This document shows, piece after piece, positions 51,740-62,370 of a DNA stretch of 64,000 nucleotides. The stretch is from Erinaceus europaeus (lineage: Eukaryota; Chordata; Mammalia; Eulipotyphla; Erinaceidae): positions 1-64,000 of the forward strand of contig NW_026647596.1 in assembly GCF_950295315.1 (NCBI RefSeq), given 5' to 3'. The position numbers were made by a program, and so were the translations under genes. A model generated the notes under the pieces. The model searched no databases. It was not told where the DNA came from and saw nothing but the letters and a program-made list of their open reading frames with translations. Each line of letters opens with the position of its first letter. The stretch's first letter is position 1.

Positions 51740-52110
51740 GGAGGTGGTCGTGTGTGTGTGTGTGTGTGCCCCAGGTTGGAGTCTGGCCCTCACACTACTC
51801 AGGGAAGAAGCTTGGGCGCTTTGGTGTCTTTCCCTTTTTTATACTAACTCTGTCTTTCTATCTGAAAATCTTGGCTTGGAGTGGTGAAGCCCCATCTTCT
51901 TCTTCTAGCGTTTGCCCTTCTTCCGTAGCCAGTCAACAGGTCAGGTTGAAAGCTGTCAGGAGCTGCTTGTTGCTGGCTTTGAAAGTGACTGGGATCCATG
52001 TGGATTCAGTCGGCTAGGAAGGATCGTCAGTTTCCCCAATGAATGGGTACTCATGGGATGCACCACCAATGACAAGAAAAACAAAAATAAAAACAGAAAA
52101 AACCCAAAAC
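51740..52110 (+). mobile_element. Type E-like SINE split by Vingi derivative
   Basis: GCCCTCACACTACTCAGGG, CTGTCTTTCTATCTGAAAA, TTGGCTTGGAGTGGTGAAGC before 51895; A-rich tail CAAGAAAAACAAAAATAAAA after 52066. Its layout follows the SINE at 25095-25312. Confidence 0.55.
51895..52066 (-). mobile_element. Short non-autonomous Vingi derivative
   Basis: About 172 bp and nearly identical to 28241-28417 but in minus orientation. On minus: GGTGCATCCCATGAGTACCC, CACATGGATCCCAGTCAC, GTTGACTGGCTACGGAAGAA, then GGGCAAACGCTAG and AAG units at the 3' end. It retains the normal terminal reading VDWLRKKGKR-stop. A clean TSD is not evident. It sits within a SINE tail. Confidence 0.85.
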
Positions 52111-52139
52111 CCGAGTCTTACAGGGCAGAGGAAGAAGGG

Positions 52140-52810
52140 TAGCTCCTGCGCTGAGATGACAAGCAGTTACTGATGGGATCCTGCTGCCACTTGGGTAGCC
52201 TCAGTGAATCTGTTTGTTCCCCTTAGATTGGTCTTGTCTGCTTCTTGTTCTCTGTTCTGTCCTGGCTGGCCTTAACCACTGCTGGGCCTCTCATAGGAGC
52301 TGACGTTCAGTTGAGACCTTAAAGATGAGCAGTGCTCAACTCAGCTAAGAGGTGGAAAGGGCATTTCCGGATGACAGACTATTTCAGCATATACTAGGCC
52401 TGGGAAGCTAGGAGTGAGTCCTACCTAGTCACGCTGACTAAATAGGATAAACAGTTTAGACTGGTTGTCAAGTCACTGAACTTGATCCACTGCCACTTCC
52501 TGCCTTCCTGAAAGTGACATTTCTTGGAACCCAGTCCTGTGACATGAAGAGAAGTGTTTCAGTTTTACTCATTCCTCTACCCAGCCCCAGCTACTATCTG
52601 CAGTAGGCACTGCTTCTGATATTGCTATAACAGGAGGAAAAAAAAAATGCTGATAGAATAAACTCATACAGTGGGTGTATGATTGAGGTGTGATTTTCCT
52701 TATCAGATACAAATGATACTCAGAAGTCAGTCCTGCAGCAGCAATGACAAACTGATTCCTCTTTATTTACCCTCCTTCTAAAACTTGAGCCTCACTTGTA
52801 CAATTGGATC
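52140..52810. other. No recognised feature
   Basis: About 670 bp unassigned; no gene or repeat recognised. Confidence 0.5.
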
Positions 52811-52824
52811 AGCCCTAGGGCTGG

Positions 52825-53040
52825 TGAGATATATCACCTAATGATTATGCAAAAAGACTTTCATGACTAAGGCTCTGAGGCCCAAGATTCAATCCCTGTA
52901 CCACCATTTAAGCCTGATCTGAGCAGTGCTCTGATTGAAGAGAAGGGGGAGGGGAAGGGAAAGGGGAAGAGGAAGAAGGAGAGGGAGAAGAAGGAGAAGG
53001 AGAAGAAGAGAGAGAAAAGGAAAAGAAACAATTAGGCCAG
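52825..53040 (+). mobile_element. Type C SINE with purine-rich tail
   Basis: GGGCTGGTGAGATATATCAC, GATTATGCAAAAAGACTTTC, GAGCAGTGCTCTGATTG, then a (GAAGGA)-type tail at 52938-53025. CAATTGGATCAGCCCTA and CAATTAGGCCAGCCCTA at the flanks look like a worn 17-bp TSD. Confidence 0.85.
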
Positions 53041-53510
53041 CCCTAAAGGGGAGCTGTTTACTGCACTAGACTTCATTTACATGGCGTAATATTAATACTA
53101 TCTATAAGCTTATTTTTGCATGTGTGCATGTGACTGTGTAACTGTTCTGCTAATATTGTCTTAAATGCTTTTATTTTAAATATCAGCCTATGGGGGGAAA
53201 TAATCCAGACCTAACAGAAGGGAAAGTTATGCTTATGACATTTTCATACAAACAGAGGAAACATTATCATAAACTGGGAAGAAAAACAGTAAAAAATTAT
53301 ACCAACTACATACGGTAAATAAAAGTGTTATTGCTGCTGTTACCAAGCACTAAACTCACCAACATTAACTTTTGAAAATAAAGGGTTTTCATGAAAACGA
53401 AGGGGGTAGTTTGGTTGAATATCACCTAGGAGTAAACCTTTACTGTGGAACAGTTTCCTTGACTTATTTTTTTTAAATGAGAATAGATGACACGATATAA
53501 GTTAACTTAT
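53041..53510. other. No recognised feature
   Basis: About 470 bp of AT-rich unassigned DNA. Confidence 0.5.
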
Positions 53511-53608
53511 GAAGTTTCTTCCTCTGTAGGTGGCGACCGGGGGCTTGAACCTGGGTCCTTGCACACTGTAGTGTGTGCACTTAAAGAGGTGCGCCACCAC
53601 CCATCCCC
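53511..53608 (-). mobile_element. Type B SINE, 5' half
   Basis: GAAGTTTCTTCCTCTGTAGG, GGCTTGAACCTGGGTCC, GAGGTGCGCCACCACCC. Confidence 0.8.
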
Positions 53609-53624
53609 AACCTTTTTTTTTTTT

Positions 53625-53832
53625 TTTTAAAGAAATTTTACTTTCTTTACTTATTTATTTGGCTAGAGACAGAAACTAAGATGGAAGGGGGAGATAGAGA
53701 AAGAGAAATACCTGCAGTACTGCTTCACAGCTTGAGAAGCTTTCTCCCTGTAGGTGGGGACCAGGGCCTTGAACCTGGGTCCTTGAGCATGGTTACTTGT
53801 GAGCTCAAAGTGTGTCACCACCTGCCCCCCTA
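53625..53832 (-). mobile_element. Type B SINE
   Basis: TTACTTATTTATTTGGCTAG, CCTGCAGTACTGCTTCAC, GGTGGGGACCAGGGCC, CACCACCTGCCCCCC. Confidence 0.85.
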
Positions 53833-53859
53833 AATCAACTCTTAACAATAACAACAACA

Positions 53860-54140
53860 GGAGTTGGGTGGTAGCACAGCGGACTAAGTGCAGGTGGTGC
53901 AAAGCACAAGGACCTGCATAAGGATCCCTGATCGAACCCCCGGCTCCCCACCTGCAGGGGAGTCGCTTCACAGGCGGTGAAGCAGGTCTGCAGGTGTCTC
54001 TCTTTCTCTCCTCCTCTCTGTCTTCCCTTCCTCTCTCCATTTCTCTCTGTCCTATTCAACAACAACGACATCAATCATAAGTACAACAATAAAATAACAA
54101 GGGCAACAAAAGGAAATAAATAATAAATAAATATTTAAAA
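53860..54140 (+). mobile_element. Type A SINE with TSD
   Basis: Perfect 16-bp TSD AACAATAACAACAACA at 53844-53859 and 54141-54156 (low complexity). Head GGAGTTGGGTGGTAGCAC; TCCCTGATCGAACCCC as B-box region. Confidence 0.93.
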
Positions 54141-54156
54141 AACAATAACAACAACA

Positions 54157-54450
54157 ACAAAATAGTAAACCAGTTATGTCTTTGTGGATTCTGTCAATAG
54201 TGATGCAAGAATGAGCTCAGAATTGTTTGTCTCAGTTGGCTTGCTCAGTAGTAAAAGACTGGCGCACGGGAGAGCATTGCAAAACCGTCAGCAGCAAAGT
54301 AGGATGCCTCGCCAATCACTGTGCCTGTGTGTGAGAGTGCGTGTGTGACTGCTTATATTTACTAACTTTCAAGATCAGTAGTTCTCAATGGAAACAGCTT
54401 GACCAAACAACTCTCACAGAATTCTGAGATGCATTAGAACAGAAAAAAGT
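54157..54450. other. No recognised feature
   Basis: Short unassigned block. Confidence 0.4.
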
Positions 54451-54451
54451 T

Positions 54452-54560
54452 TTTGAGGGAAGGGGGAGATAGACATGGAGACTGCTTTACCACTTGTGAA
54501 AGTCTGTCCCTTTCAGGTAGGGACCAGGAGCTTGAACCGGTGCCCTTGTGGTTTTTAATG
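54452..54560 (-). mobile_element. Type B SINE fragment
   Basis: GAGGGAAGGGGGAGATAGAC, CTTTACCACTTGTGAAAG, GGTAGGGACCAGGAGCTTG. Confidence 0.7.
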
Positions 54561-54564
54561 TGTC

Positions 54565-54866
54565 TTTTTTTTTTTTTTTTTTTTTTGCCTCCAGGTTTAT
54601 TGCTGTGGCTTGGTGTCTGCACGACTCCAGTGCTTCTGGAAGCTATTTTCTCTTTTTGTTGCCCTTGTTTATATCGTAGTTGTTGTGTTATTGTTATCGT
54701 CGTTGTTGGATAGAGAGGAAGGGAAGACGGGGAGAGAAAGACACCTGCAGACTTACTTCACTGCCTATGAAGTGATTCTCCTTCAGGTGGGGACTGGGAT
54801 TCTTCCGCTGGTCCTTGCACTTGGTGCCATGCGTACTTAACCTGCTGCGCTACCGCCCGGCCCCCA
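54565..54866 (-). mobile_element. Type A SINE, long form
   Basis: T-run, GCCTCCAGGTTTATTGCTG, GTTGTTGGATAGAGAGGAAG, CACCTGCAGACTTACTTCAC, CTGCGCTACCGCCCGGCCCC. Confidence 0.88.
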
Positions 54867-54911
54867 TACCTGTGTCTTCTTTTGGTGAAATATTTTAATA
54901 AGTGTTGCCCA

Positions 54912-55046
54912 TGAGGCAGTGATATAGTTCAATTGGATAGTACAGTAGCTTACCATGTATGCAACCCACTTTCAAGCCTGGCTTCTAAATTAGGAAGGAA
55001 ATTTTGGTGCTGTGGTCTCTTTCATTCACTATCTTAAAAAAAAAAG
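54912..55046 (+). mobile_element. Type E SINE
   Basis: GAGGCAGTGATATAGTTCAA, GCTTACCATGTATGCAACCC, short A-tail. Confidence 0.7.
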
Positions 55047-55290
55047 AAGTTGCTGATAACCTATTTCTGGTGTTTCATCTGCAGAAGCTTCAGAATTTCA
55101 TTAATTCTACATTAGTAATTTTTCTTGGGTAAAATCTTTTTCCCACCCCCATCTTGTCTAGAAAGAAATAATTTCACTATTGAATGACAAGTACAGAAAG
55201 GGTTTTGTTGGTATAACACTTCAGGTCAGGAAAGATGAACAGAGTAATATTTTAATATGTAAACTAGCTTATAAGAAAGTCATCTTCTAT

Positions 55291-55568
55291 GGGGAGTCAG
55301 GCTGTAATGCAATGAGTTAAGCGCACATGGAGCCAAGTGCAAGGACCGGCGTCGTGAAGATCCCGGTTCAAGCCCTTGGCTCCCCCCCGCAGGGGAGTCA
55401 ATTCACAGACGATAAATCAGGTCTGCAGGTGTCTGTCTTTCTCTCCCCCTCTTTGTCTCCCCTTCCTCTCTCCATTTCTCTCTGTCCTATACAACAACGA
55501 CAACATTAACAATAACTACAACAACAATAAAAACAAGGACAACAAAAAGGAAATAAATATATTTTTAA
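55291..55568 (+). mobile_element. Type A SINE with TSD
   Basis: Flanks AAAGTCATCTTCTAT (55276-55290) and AAAGTCAGTTTCTAT (55569-55583), 15 bp with two mismatches. Head GGGGAGTCAGGCTGTAATGC; B box GGTTCAAGCCC. Confidence 0.92.
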
Positions 55569-55597
55569 AAAGTCAGTTTCTATAATCATAAAGTATT

Positions 55598-55697
55598 TTA
55601 ACAAGAGCGCTGCTCAGCTCTGGCTTATAGTAGGACAATGGATTAAACCTGGAACTTCAAAGCCTCAGACATAACCATTATGCTGTCTGCCCTGCCC
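55598..55697 (-). mobile_element. Type C SINE fragment
   Basis: GCGCTGCTCAGCTCTGGC, TATAGTAGGACAATGG, CATAACCATTATGCTGTC. Confidence 0.75.
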
Positions 55698-55895
55698 AAT
55701 ATAGAAATTTCCAAATAACATTATTATTGATTAAATTCATTGGTATAGTGTTTAAAGAACATCTTTCCAGAGACTAAGAAAGAGCATTAAAAAAAAAAAA
55801 GATCATCCCTCATCTCTGAAGAGTTCCCCAAACACGAAAGTGGTGTTGATTTTATAGGTATTTTCTCTGGGGTTCTGGAATCTATTTAACTTGTT

Positions 55896-56157
55896 GTCAC
55901 CTGGGTTATTGCTGGAGCTCAGTGCCGGCACAACATATCTTTTGCTTCTGGTGGCTATTCCACCCCCCCTTCTTTTATTTTGATAGGACAGAGAAATTGA
56001 GAGGAGAGGGGTTATAGAGGGAGAGGAAAAGAGAGACACTTAAAGCGCTACACCAATGTTTGTAAAACTTCCTCCGGCAGGTGGGGACATGGGGCTTGAA
56101 CCAGGATCTTTGCACATAGAAATGTGTGCATTCAACCTGGTGTGCCAATGTCTGGCT
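55896..56157 (-). mobile_element. Type B SINE, long form
   Basis: CACCTGGGTTATTGCTGGAG, TTTGATAGGACAGAGAAATTG, GGTGGGGACATGGGGC, CAACCTGGTGTGCCAATG. Confidence 0.8.
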
Positions 56158-56159
56158 CT

Positions 56160-56489
56160 GTTTTAAGGATAGTTTTTTTTTCTTCTTCTCAACACGTATT
56201 TCTCATTTTATTGACATTTCTGAGAATGACTGTTACTAACCAGTTCCTAGTAGTTTACTAGAACTTCGTTTTAACTTCAGTCGTTTTAACTTCGTTTTAA
56301 CACTCACTCTCTCTGTCTCTCTTACCCAGAATCAGAATTAGTGGGTAAAACTAGCAGTTGTGAGACACTAGGTTCAGTCTGTGCTATTACATTGGAGCAG
56401 CATGGACAACACCAAATGAAGCCCAAAGTCATGCTTTGGTATCTCTCCTTTCCTCCTCCTCCTCTCACTAAAAATTAGAATAAAAATTG
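56160..56489. other. No recognised feature
   Basis: Unassigned; TTCGTTTTAACTTC-like words repeat near 56266-56302. Confidence 0.4.
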
Positions 56490-56550
56490 GGCCAGGGAAG
56501 TAGCTCAGTAATATTATACATGATTAAGCCCCTGTGCTCAGTCTCTGGTA

Positions 56551-56586
<36 letters not shown>

Positions 56587-56590
56587 CACT
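56490..56590 (+). mobile_element. Type E SINE head with (GT)n
   Basis: GGGCCAGGGAAGTAGCTCAG, CATGATTAAGCCCCTGTGC, then (GT)n at 56554-56584. Confidence 0.6.
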
Positions 56591-56599
56591 TACACAGTT

Positions 56600-57300
56600 G
56601 GGTTAAAAATAACAAGACAGTAAGACAGTACTATGCACTTGCTAAAATGTATGTAATCTAAAGATCTGATATCAAATATTGGTGAAGATGTGAGAACTAC
56701 ATAAAGTCTTATTAGTGATAGGAGTGCAAAATAGTATATTTATTTCAAAGTCATTTCCAAAAGACAAATTCAAACCATATGTTTAGCAAGTGTGCTCTAT
56801 GGTATTCACCTAAATAAATTGAGAAATATCATTATGTCTACAACAAAATCTGCATAGAAATGGTCATAGAAATGGTCATGTTTATAGTTGCACCAAATAG
56901 GAAGTACCCAAAATAGCCTGTAGTAGTGAATATAAAAGATAACTGTGGCATATTATAATATATAATGGCCTGGAACTCATCAATAAAAAGAAATAAACGG
57001 CAGGGTATATGCTTTTATTCATTTGTCAAAACCCAGTCAAGTCTGGTGTTAATGTATGGACTTTAGTTAGTCATAATGTGCATAGTGCATTAATAGGGGT
57101 TCATGATTTTAACAAATGTATCACTAAATTCAAGCAATCTTAATAGTCTGTGTGTATGGGGAGAGTGGTGTGGTAGGAGAGATAGCTGTGTTGGGACTCT
57201 CTATTTTTTGGTTTGTTTTTCTGTAAGTCTAAATGTGCTTGAAAAACTTGTAGAGCAAGTCCTGAAAAAAGACACAGCATGGGAGGAAGATTAACTGTGT
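56600..57300 (+). mobile_element. Ancient L1 (L1M-type) 3' end
   Basis: ORF2 tail and 3' UTR with worn landmarks: ATATTGGTGAAGATGTGAG, ATAGGAAGTACCCAAAATAG, GGCATATTATAATATATAATG, AAAAAGAAATAAAC, and a late GGACTCTCTATTTTTTGGTT block. Widely shared by old mammalian L1s. Confidence 0.65.
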
Positions 57301-57424
57301 ATTACTAAATGAAGGAAAACCAATCTGAAAAATCTACATACTGTCTGATTCTAACTATATGATGCTATATAAAAAAGAAAAATCTGTGGGGACAGGGAAG
57401 ATAGCAGTGGTTTCCAGGAGTTGG

Positions 57425-57728
57425 AATCCAGTGCTCCTGGAGGCTATCTTTTTCCCATTGTTGTTGTTACTGTTATTGTTGTTCTTGCTATTATTGTTGT
57501 TGTTCTTGTTGCTGCGGTTGTTGTTGGGTAGAACAGAGAGAAATGGAGAGGGGAGGGGAAGACAGATGGGGGAGAGAAAGATAGACACTTGCAGGCCTGC
57601 TTCACCACTTGTGAAGTGACCCCCACCCCCCACCCGCAGGTGGAGAACCTGGTTCTTGGACCAGGTCCTTGCGCTGGTCCGTGCATTTAGTGCTATGTGC
57701 ACTTAACCTGGTGCGCTACCGGCCACCC
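57425..57728 (-). mobile_element. Type A SINE, long form
   Basis: CCAGTGCTCCTGGAGGC, GTTGTTGTT block, GGGTAGAACAGAGAGAAATGG, CCACCCGCAGGTGGAG, CTGGTGCGCTACCGGCC. Confidence 0.85.
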
Positions 57729-57737
57729 CCCTTTTTT

Positions 57738-57893
57738 CAAACCCTTTTAAACCTCTGTCAGAGACAGAAACCATAGCACCAGCTTACCAATCATAATTTT
57801 TCCATGGTTCAGGTGCTACTACTCTGTGGGCTTAGACTCAGGCCCTCAGTGTGATGAAGTGTGTGTGTCCTACTTGGATAGCTGTCTTCAGGC
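57738..57893 (-). mobile_element. Type E SINE
   Basis: CTGTCAGAGACAGAAACCAT, GGGCTTAGACTCAGGCCC, TACTTGGATAGCTGTCTTC. Confidence 0.55.
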
Positions 57894-57899
57894 TCTATA

Positions 57900-58452
57900 G
57901 TTTTTTCAAAAATTTGTGGTTAATAATGGTCTACAGTATTATAAGATTCGAGATTCCCCATATACTCACTACCAAGTTTCTGTGTGCCAGCCTTACTAAC
58001 AAAGTTCTCACTGTCTCACAAAGTTTTTGAGACAGTTTGTTTACTTCTGGTTTTTTTTTTTTAAGGTTCATATGTTTCAATTCTCTAGATTCCACATGAG
58101 TGAAACTATCCAGTAGTTGTCTTTCACCTCTTTATACTCTGCTAAGCGTCTCCAATTCCCTCCATTTTATCCTTAAGGACACAATATAATTTTTTTGATT
58201 GCAGAGTAGTATTTCACAGAGTATCTATCCCATGACTTCTTTAACCCATCATCTGCTGATGAGCTTTTAGGTTGCTTCCACTCCTTGGCTATTGTGGATA
58301 ATGCAGTTATGAACATAGGGGCACACATTCTCCCTTCAAATTAGTGCTTGCATGCCCTTTGGGTAAATGTCTAAGAGTGGTATTGGTGGATCATAAGGTA
58401 GTTCCATTTTTGTTTGTCTGGGGACTCTCCATACAGTCTTCCAAAGGTTCTA
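57900..58452 (-). mobile_element. Old L1 3' region
   Basis: GTGGTTAATAATGGTCTACAG, CATGAGTGAAACTATCCAG, GTTGCTTCCACTCCTTGGC, GAACATAGGGGCACAC, TCTAAGAGTGGTATTGGTGG. Same subfamily as 41040-41565 and 46040-46908. Confidence 0.75.
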
Positions 58453-58534
58453 GCCCCTTAGTTTTACTCAAGCAAGCAGGGACTCTCAAGTTCTGTAGTC
58501 TCCAAAGCTCAGTCTTGTGTATACTCTAGATAAT

Positions 58535-58660
58535 CACCTGGGTTTGAATCTTACCCATCCACCCTTGGGCATCTGAGGACCTCTAGATAAGATTCAGTCC
58601 CTGTGAAGTTCAATTTCCTTATCTATAAAATTAAAATGGCTACATTGACTTTATAATTAT
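58535..58660 (+). mobile_element. MIR fragment
   Basis: CACCTGGGTTTGAATCTTACC, CCTTGGGCATCTGAGGACC, CAATTTCCTTATCTATAAA follow MIR order. Confidence 0.7.
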
Positions 58661-58682
58661 CTGGTTAGAACAGGGCAGCATG

Positions 58683-59027
58683 GGGGGTCAGGTGGTAGGG
58701 CAGCCGGTTAAGTGCACATGGCACAAAGTGCAAGGACCGGCCTAAGGATCCAGGTGTGAGCCCCCCGCTCCCCACCTGCAGGGGAGTCCAGGCAGTGAAG
58801 CAGGTCTGCAGGTGACTATCTTTCTTTCCCCCTCTTTGTCTTCCCCATCTCTCTTGATTTCTCTCTGTCCTATCCAACAATGAATGATATCAACAACAAC
58901 AACAACAACAATAACCAAAACAAGGCTGCAACAGCAAGGGCAACAAAAGGGGGAAAAAATGGCTTCCAGTAGCAGTGGATTCATGGTGCAGGCACTGAGC
59001 CCCAGCAATAACCCTAGAGGCAAAAAA
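58683..59027 (+). mobile_element. Type A SINE, long form with TSD
   Basis: Perfect 14-bp TSD AACAGGGCAGCATG at 58669-58682 and 59028-59041. Head GGGGTCAGGTGGTAGGGC; 3' module TGGTGCAGGCACTGAGCCCC and AGCAATAACCCTAGAGGC. Confidence 0.96.
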
Positions 59028-59041
59028 AACAGGGCAGCATG

Positions 59042-59430
59042 TATGAAGTATTTGCTATGGAGTCTGGCACAGAACAGGCTGCATTGTCCCTACATACTTA
59101 ACTACAGATAGGATGAACTCTGGGTTTCATGTTTTTCTTACTGACGGTTTCAAAAGAATACAATACTCTTTCATCTGTCCTAGTTTTGTTCCTCCTAAGG
59201 AAAACAATCTTCAGTGTCAAATTCAACTCCCTTTCTTCAATTTAAGCCTCTTTCATTTGTCCTGTATCCTCTGGACTCACTCTCAGAAACCTTTATAAAA
59301 GTGATAATTAAACTTACTTGACTTACTCTAGACTTTTTCTAATTGGAGGTTTACTGTTCCTCTGAAAATATTTCATACTTATCTCTAGCTTCTTCTCAAT
59401 CTTTAGGAATTCACTGATTAAAGTGGAAAA
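59042..59430. other. No recognised feature
   Basis: Unassigned block. Confidence 0.45.
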
Positions 59431-59431
59431 T

Positions 59432-59547
59432 ATTCTTTTATTTTTTTAAGTGGGGGATTATTGTTTTACACTTGAAAGTAAATACACTAGTTTGTACATG
59501 CATAACATTTCCCAGTTTTCCACATAATAATACAACCCCCACTGAGT
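59432..59547 (-). mobile_element. L1 3' terminus
   Basis: T-run, GTTTTACACTTGAAAGTAAA, GTTTGTACATGCATAACATT, CCCAGTTTTCCACATAATAA; same 3' UTR as the L1 at 9606. Confidence 0.85.
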
Positions 59548-59587
59548 CTGTCTTATTGGATTGACATACAGAGAATGTTCTAGAAAG

Positions 59588-59936
59588 GGGGTCAGGTGGT
59601 GGCGCAGTGGGTTAAGCGCATGTGATGCAAAGCGCAAGGACCTGTGTAAGGATCCCGGTTCGAGCCCCTGCCTCCCCATCTTCAGGGGAGTCGCTTCACA
59701 GGTGGTGAAGCAGGTCTGCAGGTGTCTGTTTTTCTCTCCCCCTCTCCATCTTCCCCTCCTCTCTCCATTTCTCTCTGTCCTGTCCAACAATGAACAACAT
59801 CAACAATGGTAATAACAATAGCTACAATGAGGCTACAACAACAAGGGCAACAAAAGGGGGAAAAAGATGGCCTCCAGGAGTGGTGAATTCATGGTGCAGG
59901 CACCGAGCCCAGCAATAACCCTGGAGGAGAAAAAAA
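59588..59936 (+). mobile_element. Type A SINE, long form with TSD
   Basis: Perfect 13-bp TSD ATGTTCTAGAAAG at 59575-59587 and 59937-59949. B box GGTTCGAGCCCC intact; 3' module GGCCTCCAGGAGTGGTG. Confidence 0.96.
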
Positions 59937-59974
59937 ATGTTCTAGAAAGATCATACTGATGCTTTTGCATAATT

Positions 59975-60170
59975 AGCTCAGAGAGCTGAAAGCTGCAATA
60001 ACTGAGCTAGGAGCACAACTAGCTGAACAAGCTAATACACTATCTGTACATGGAACAAAATAGTTGAGTTACAGAAAACAGCAGAGCAGAATAACTGAGG
60101 CAGAAAACAGAATTAGCAAGATCGAGGATGAATTAGAGAAAACTATGAAAGAAGTAAGAGAACTAATATA
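59975..60170 (+). mobile_element. L1 ORF1 coiled-coil fragment
   Basis: Homologous to 41740-42240: ELGAQLAEQ, NRISKIEDELEKTMKEV readable on plus. One stop interrupts it. Followed by (AAT)n/(AAC)n at 60168-60205. Confidence 0.8.
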
Positions 60171-60372
60171 ATAATAATAATAACAACAACAACAACAACA
60201 ACTACTAAGGAACTTAACATTGGTATAGTGTAAACTGAGCTACTTTACATTTCGTGAATGTTTTCATTTGTATCTTCATATGCAAGAGTGTATAGTTCTG
60301 TGACATTGTATTATATGTTTGGATTCCTGGAACCAGGCCATAGTCAGGAAATAAAAATGTTTTTTATACTTA

Positions 60373-60582
60373 TTTTAAAATTATCTTTATTTATTTATTG
60401 GGTAGAGACTGATATCAAGAGGAAGGGGGAGATAGAGAGGGAGAGAGACAGAGAGACACCTGCAGCCCTGCTTCACCACCTGTGAAGCATCCCCCTGCAG
60501 GTGGGGACTGGGGACTTTAACCCGGGTCCTTGCACATTGTAACATGTGTGCTCAACCTAGTGTGCCACCACCTGGCCTCCAG
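60373..60582 (-). mobile_element. Type B SINE
   Basis: TTATTTATTTATTGGGTAGAG, CTGCAGCCCTGCTTCACC, GCAGGTGGGGACTGGGGAC, TTGCACATTGTAACATGTG. AAAATGTTTTTT-type flanks may be a TSD. Confidence 0.93.
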
Positions 60583-60589
60583 AAATGTT

Positions 60590-60955
60590 TTTTTAATTTA
60601 ATTTTATTAGTGACTAATTATTGATCTACAGAATTATGAGATAACAGGAGGTATAATTTTGTATTGTTTAAACCACCAGAGTTGTGTATCCCCACTCCTT
60701 CCATTAGAAACTACAGTAGTTCTTCAAAGGTTTCAGATATGGGTTGACTGTTATTTCTATAAGTATTTGTCTATATTTATATATTTTCCCTATTATTTCC
60801 TATAATCCTGCCTTCTCTTCCTTTCTAAGTCACACCAACATCTAATACTACTTCCAATTGGACATCCTTTTATTCCTCTTCTCTCTCTGGGTCCTGATGG
60901 AATTGGAGTTCAGAGTCCTCTCGTCATCTCCCCCTATCATCTCTTTCCCTCTGAG
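60590..60955 (-). mobile_element. L1 3' UTR, older subfamily
   Basis: TTATTAGTGACTAATTATTG, TCTACAGAATTATGAGATAA, CCACCAGAGTTGTGTATCCC. Right part uncertain. Confidence 0.55.
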
Positions 60956-60959
60956 AGTA

Positions 60960-61660
60960 TGGACCATAACTGTTTTTAAAATTGATATAATAATGACCGA
61001 CAAAACCATAGGATAAGAGGAGAACAATTCCCACCACCAGAGTTTCGTATCCTGTCACTTCCTGTGGGTCTGATGTGTGCTTGAGCATAGATAGCTGCGG
61101 CCCCCCCACCCCCACCCCCAGAAGTTCGTCTGTCAGTCTTCCCTTGACATGCCAGCCTTGAGGTCGAGGGAGATGTGGCAAGAGTATGTGAGGGAATTCC
61201 AACCTTCCTATCAGTGTCGCCACATCCCCCACCCTTCCCCCCTTCTGGTGGGCTTCGCCTTCCTTATATTTCTATTTCCCTGTTCCTGCATCACCATCCA
61301 TACCTTCTCATTGCCTTGCTTTCTTTTCCCTTATGAGGAGATATTGACCTCATTGGCCAGCTGGCTACTTCCCCTGCACAGCTACCCCTTTATAAACTTG
61401 TAACTGCATCAATAAAGATGTTCCGTTCCCTGAAGCGGTGCCCTAAAATAGGTTTGTGTATCGTCCGCTGCCACGATACGCTAGAATACCCCTTTTAGCA
61501 AACTCGCTCCTGCCTCATTCCCACCCAACCCCCCCACCCCACGGACCCCGACAGCTTCCATTAGAAGATTTTCTGTTCTTGGGTGCAGAAGGTGGAAGGC
61601 ATTGCTTCTCCACTGGACATGGACATTGACAGGTGGATCCGTACCCCTAGCCTGAGGAAA
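60960..61660 (-). mobile_element. K element remnant split by LTR
   Basis: Parts 60960-61062 (GACAAAACCATAGGATAAGA, CCCACCACCAGAGTTTCG) and 61554-61660 (GGGTGCAGAAGGTGGAAGG, TGGACATGGACATTGACAGG). Confidence 0.75.
61063..61553 (+). mobile_element. Solo LTR, ERV
   Basis: A 491-bp insertion starting TGTGGG and ending CGACA. Flanks ACTTCC (61057-61062) and GCTTCC (61554-61559) form a 6-bp TSD with one mismatch, and joining them restores K-element sequence. TATAAA at 61391-61396 and AATAAA at 61411-61416 set the plus orientation; the very short distance between them is odd. A C-rich segment lies near each end. No internal viral sequence. Confidence 0.8.
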
Positions 61661-61743
61661 CAGAAATGTTATATCCCACACAACCCCTTTGCAGTCATAC
61701 TTTTTTTCCTCCCCTACCTCCAAAAATCTGTTCTTCATTCCTT

Positions 61744-61794
61744 TTTTTTACTTCTTTTATTTTGATAAGGCAGAGAGAAATTGAGAGTGGCAGA

Positions 61795-61842
<48 letters not shown>

Positions 61843-61957
61843 TGCTGCATTGTTTCATTGTTCCTGAAACTCCCCCCAGGTAGGAAGTGGGGCTTGAACT
61901 CAGGTCTTTGTGAACTGTAGTATGTGTACTCAACCAGGTGCATCACTGCCTGCCCCT
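61744..61957 (-). mobile_element. Type B SINE with (GA)n
   Basis: TTTGATAAGGCAGAGAGAAAT, (GA)n at 61799-61838, CCAGGTAGGAAGTGGGGC, CAACCAGGTGCATCACTGCC. TTCATTC at both flanks is consistent with a TSD. Confidence 0.88.
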
Positions 61958-61959
61958 CT

Positions 61960-62370
61960 TCATTCTTTTTGGAGGATGCCTTTTAAGTGAAACCTCTTGA
62001 AATTGGTCATTTTATTAAATTCAGTGACCTTGAGATGCATCCAAATTATTTGTGTATCATTCTTTGTTCTCTTAGTCCTGCTGAAGTCTTAACTGTCCCC
62101 TTCTCCTAAGCATTTTTCTGTTTACTTAAAAGGGGTTAATTAAAAGTTCACTGTTTTGAGATGTGAGGACTATCTGGCTGTAACATCTTTCACCTCATTG
62201 ATCTCCAGGATTGACTAGGGCAGTCAGGCTGGCTAGGCAGTTGTCCTCTTTCTCCCTCATGGCTCCACGTGAGTCCCTACAGAAGATGACCTCCCTGAAT
62301 AGCTGTCACGGGCATGTGAAGAGCTATATTCCACTGCTAGAACCTCCAGAACAAGTTCTCAAAATTTTAT
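61960..62370. other. No recognised feature
   Basis: About 400 bp unassigned. Confidence 0.45.
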
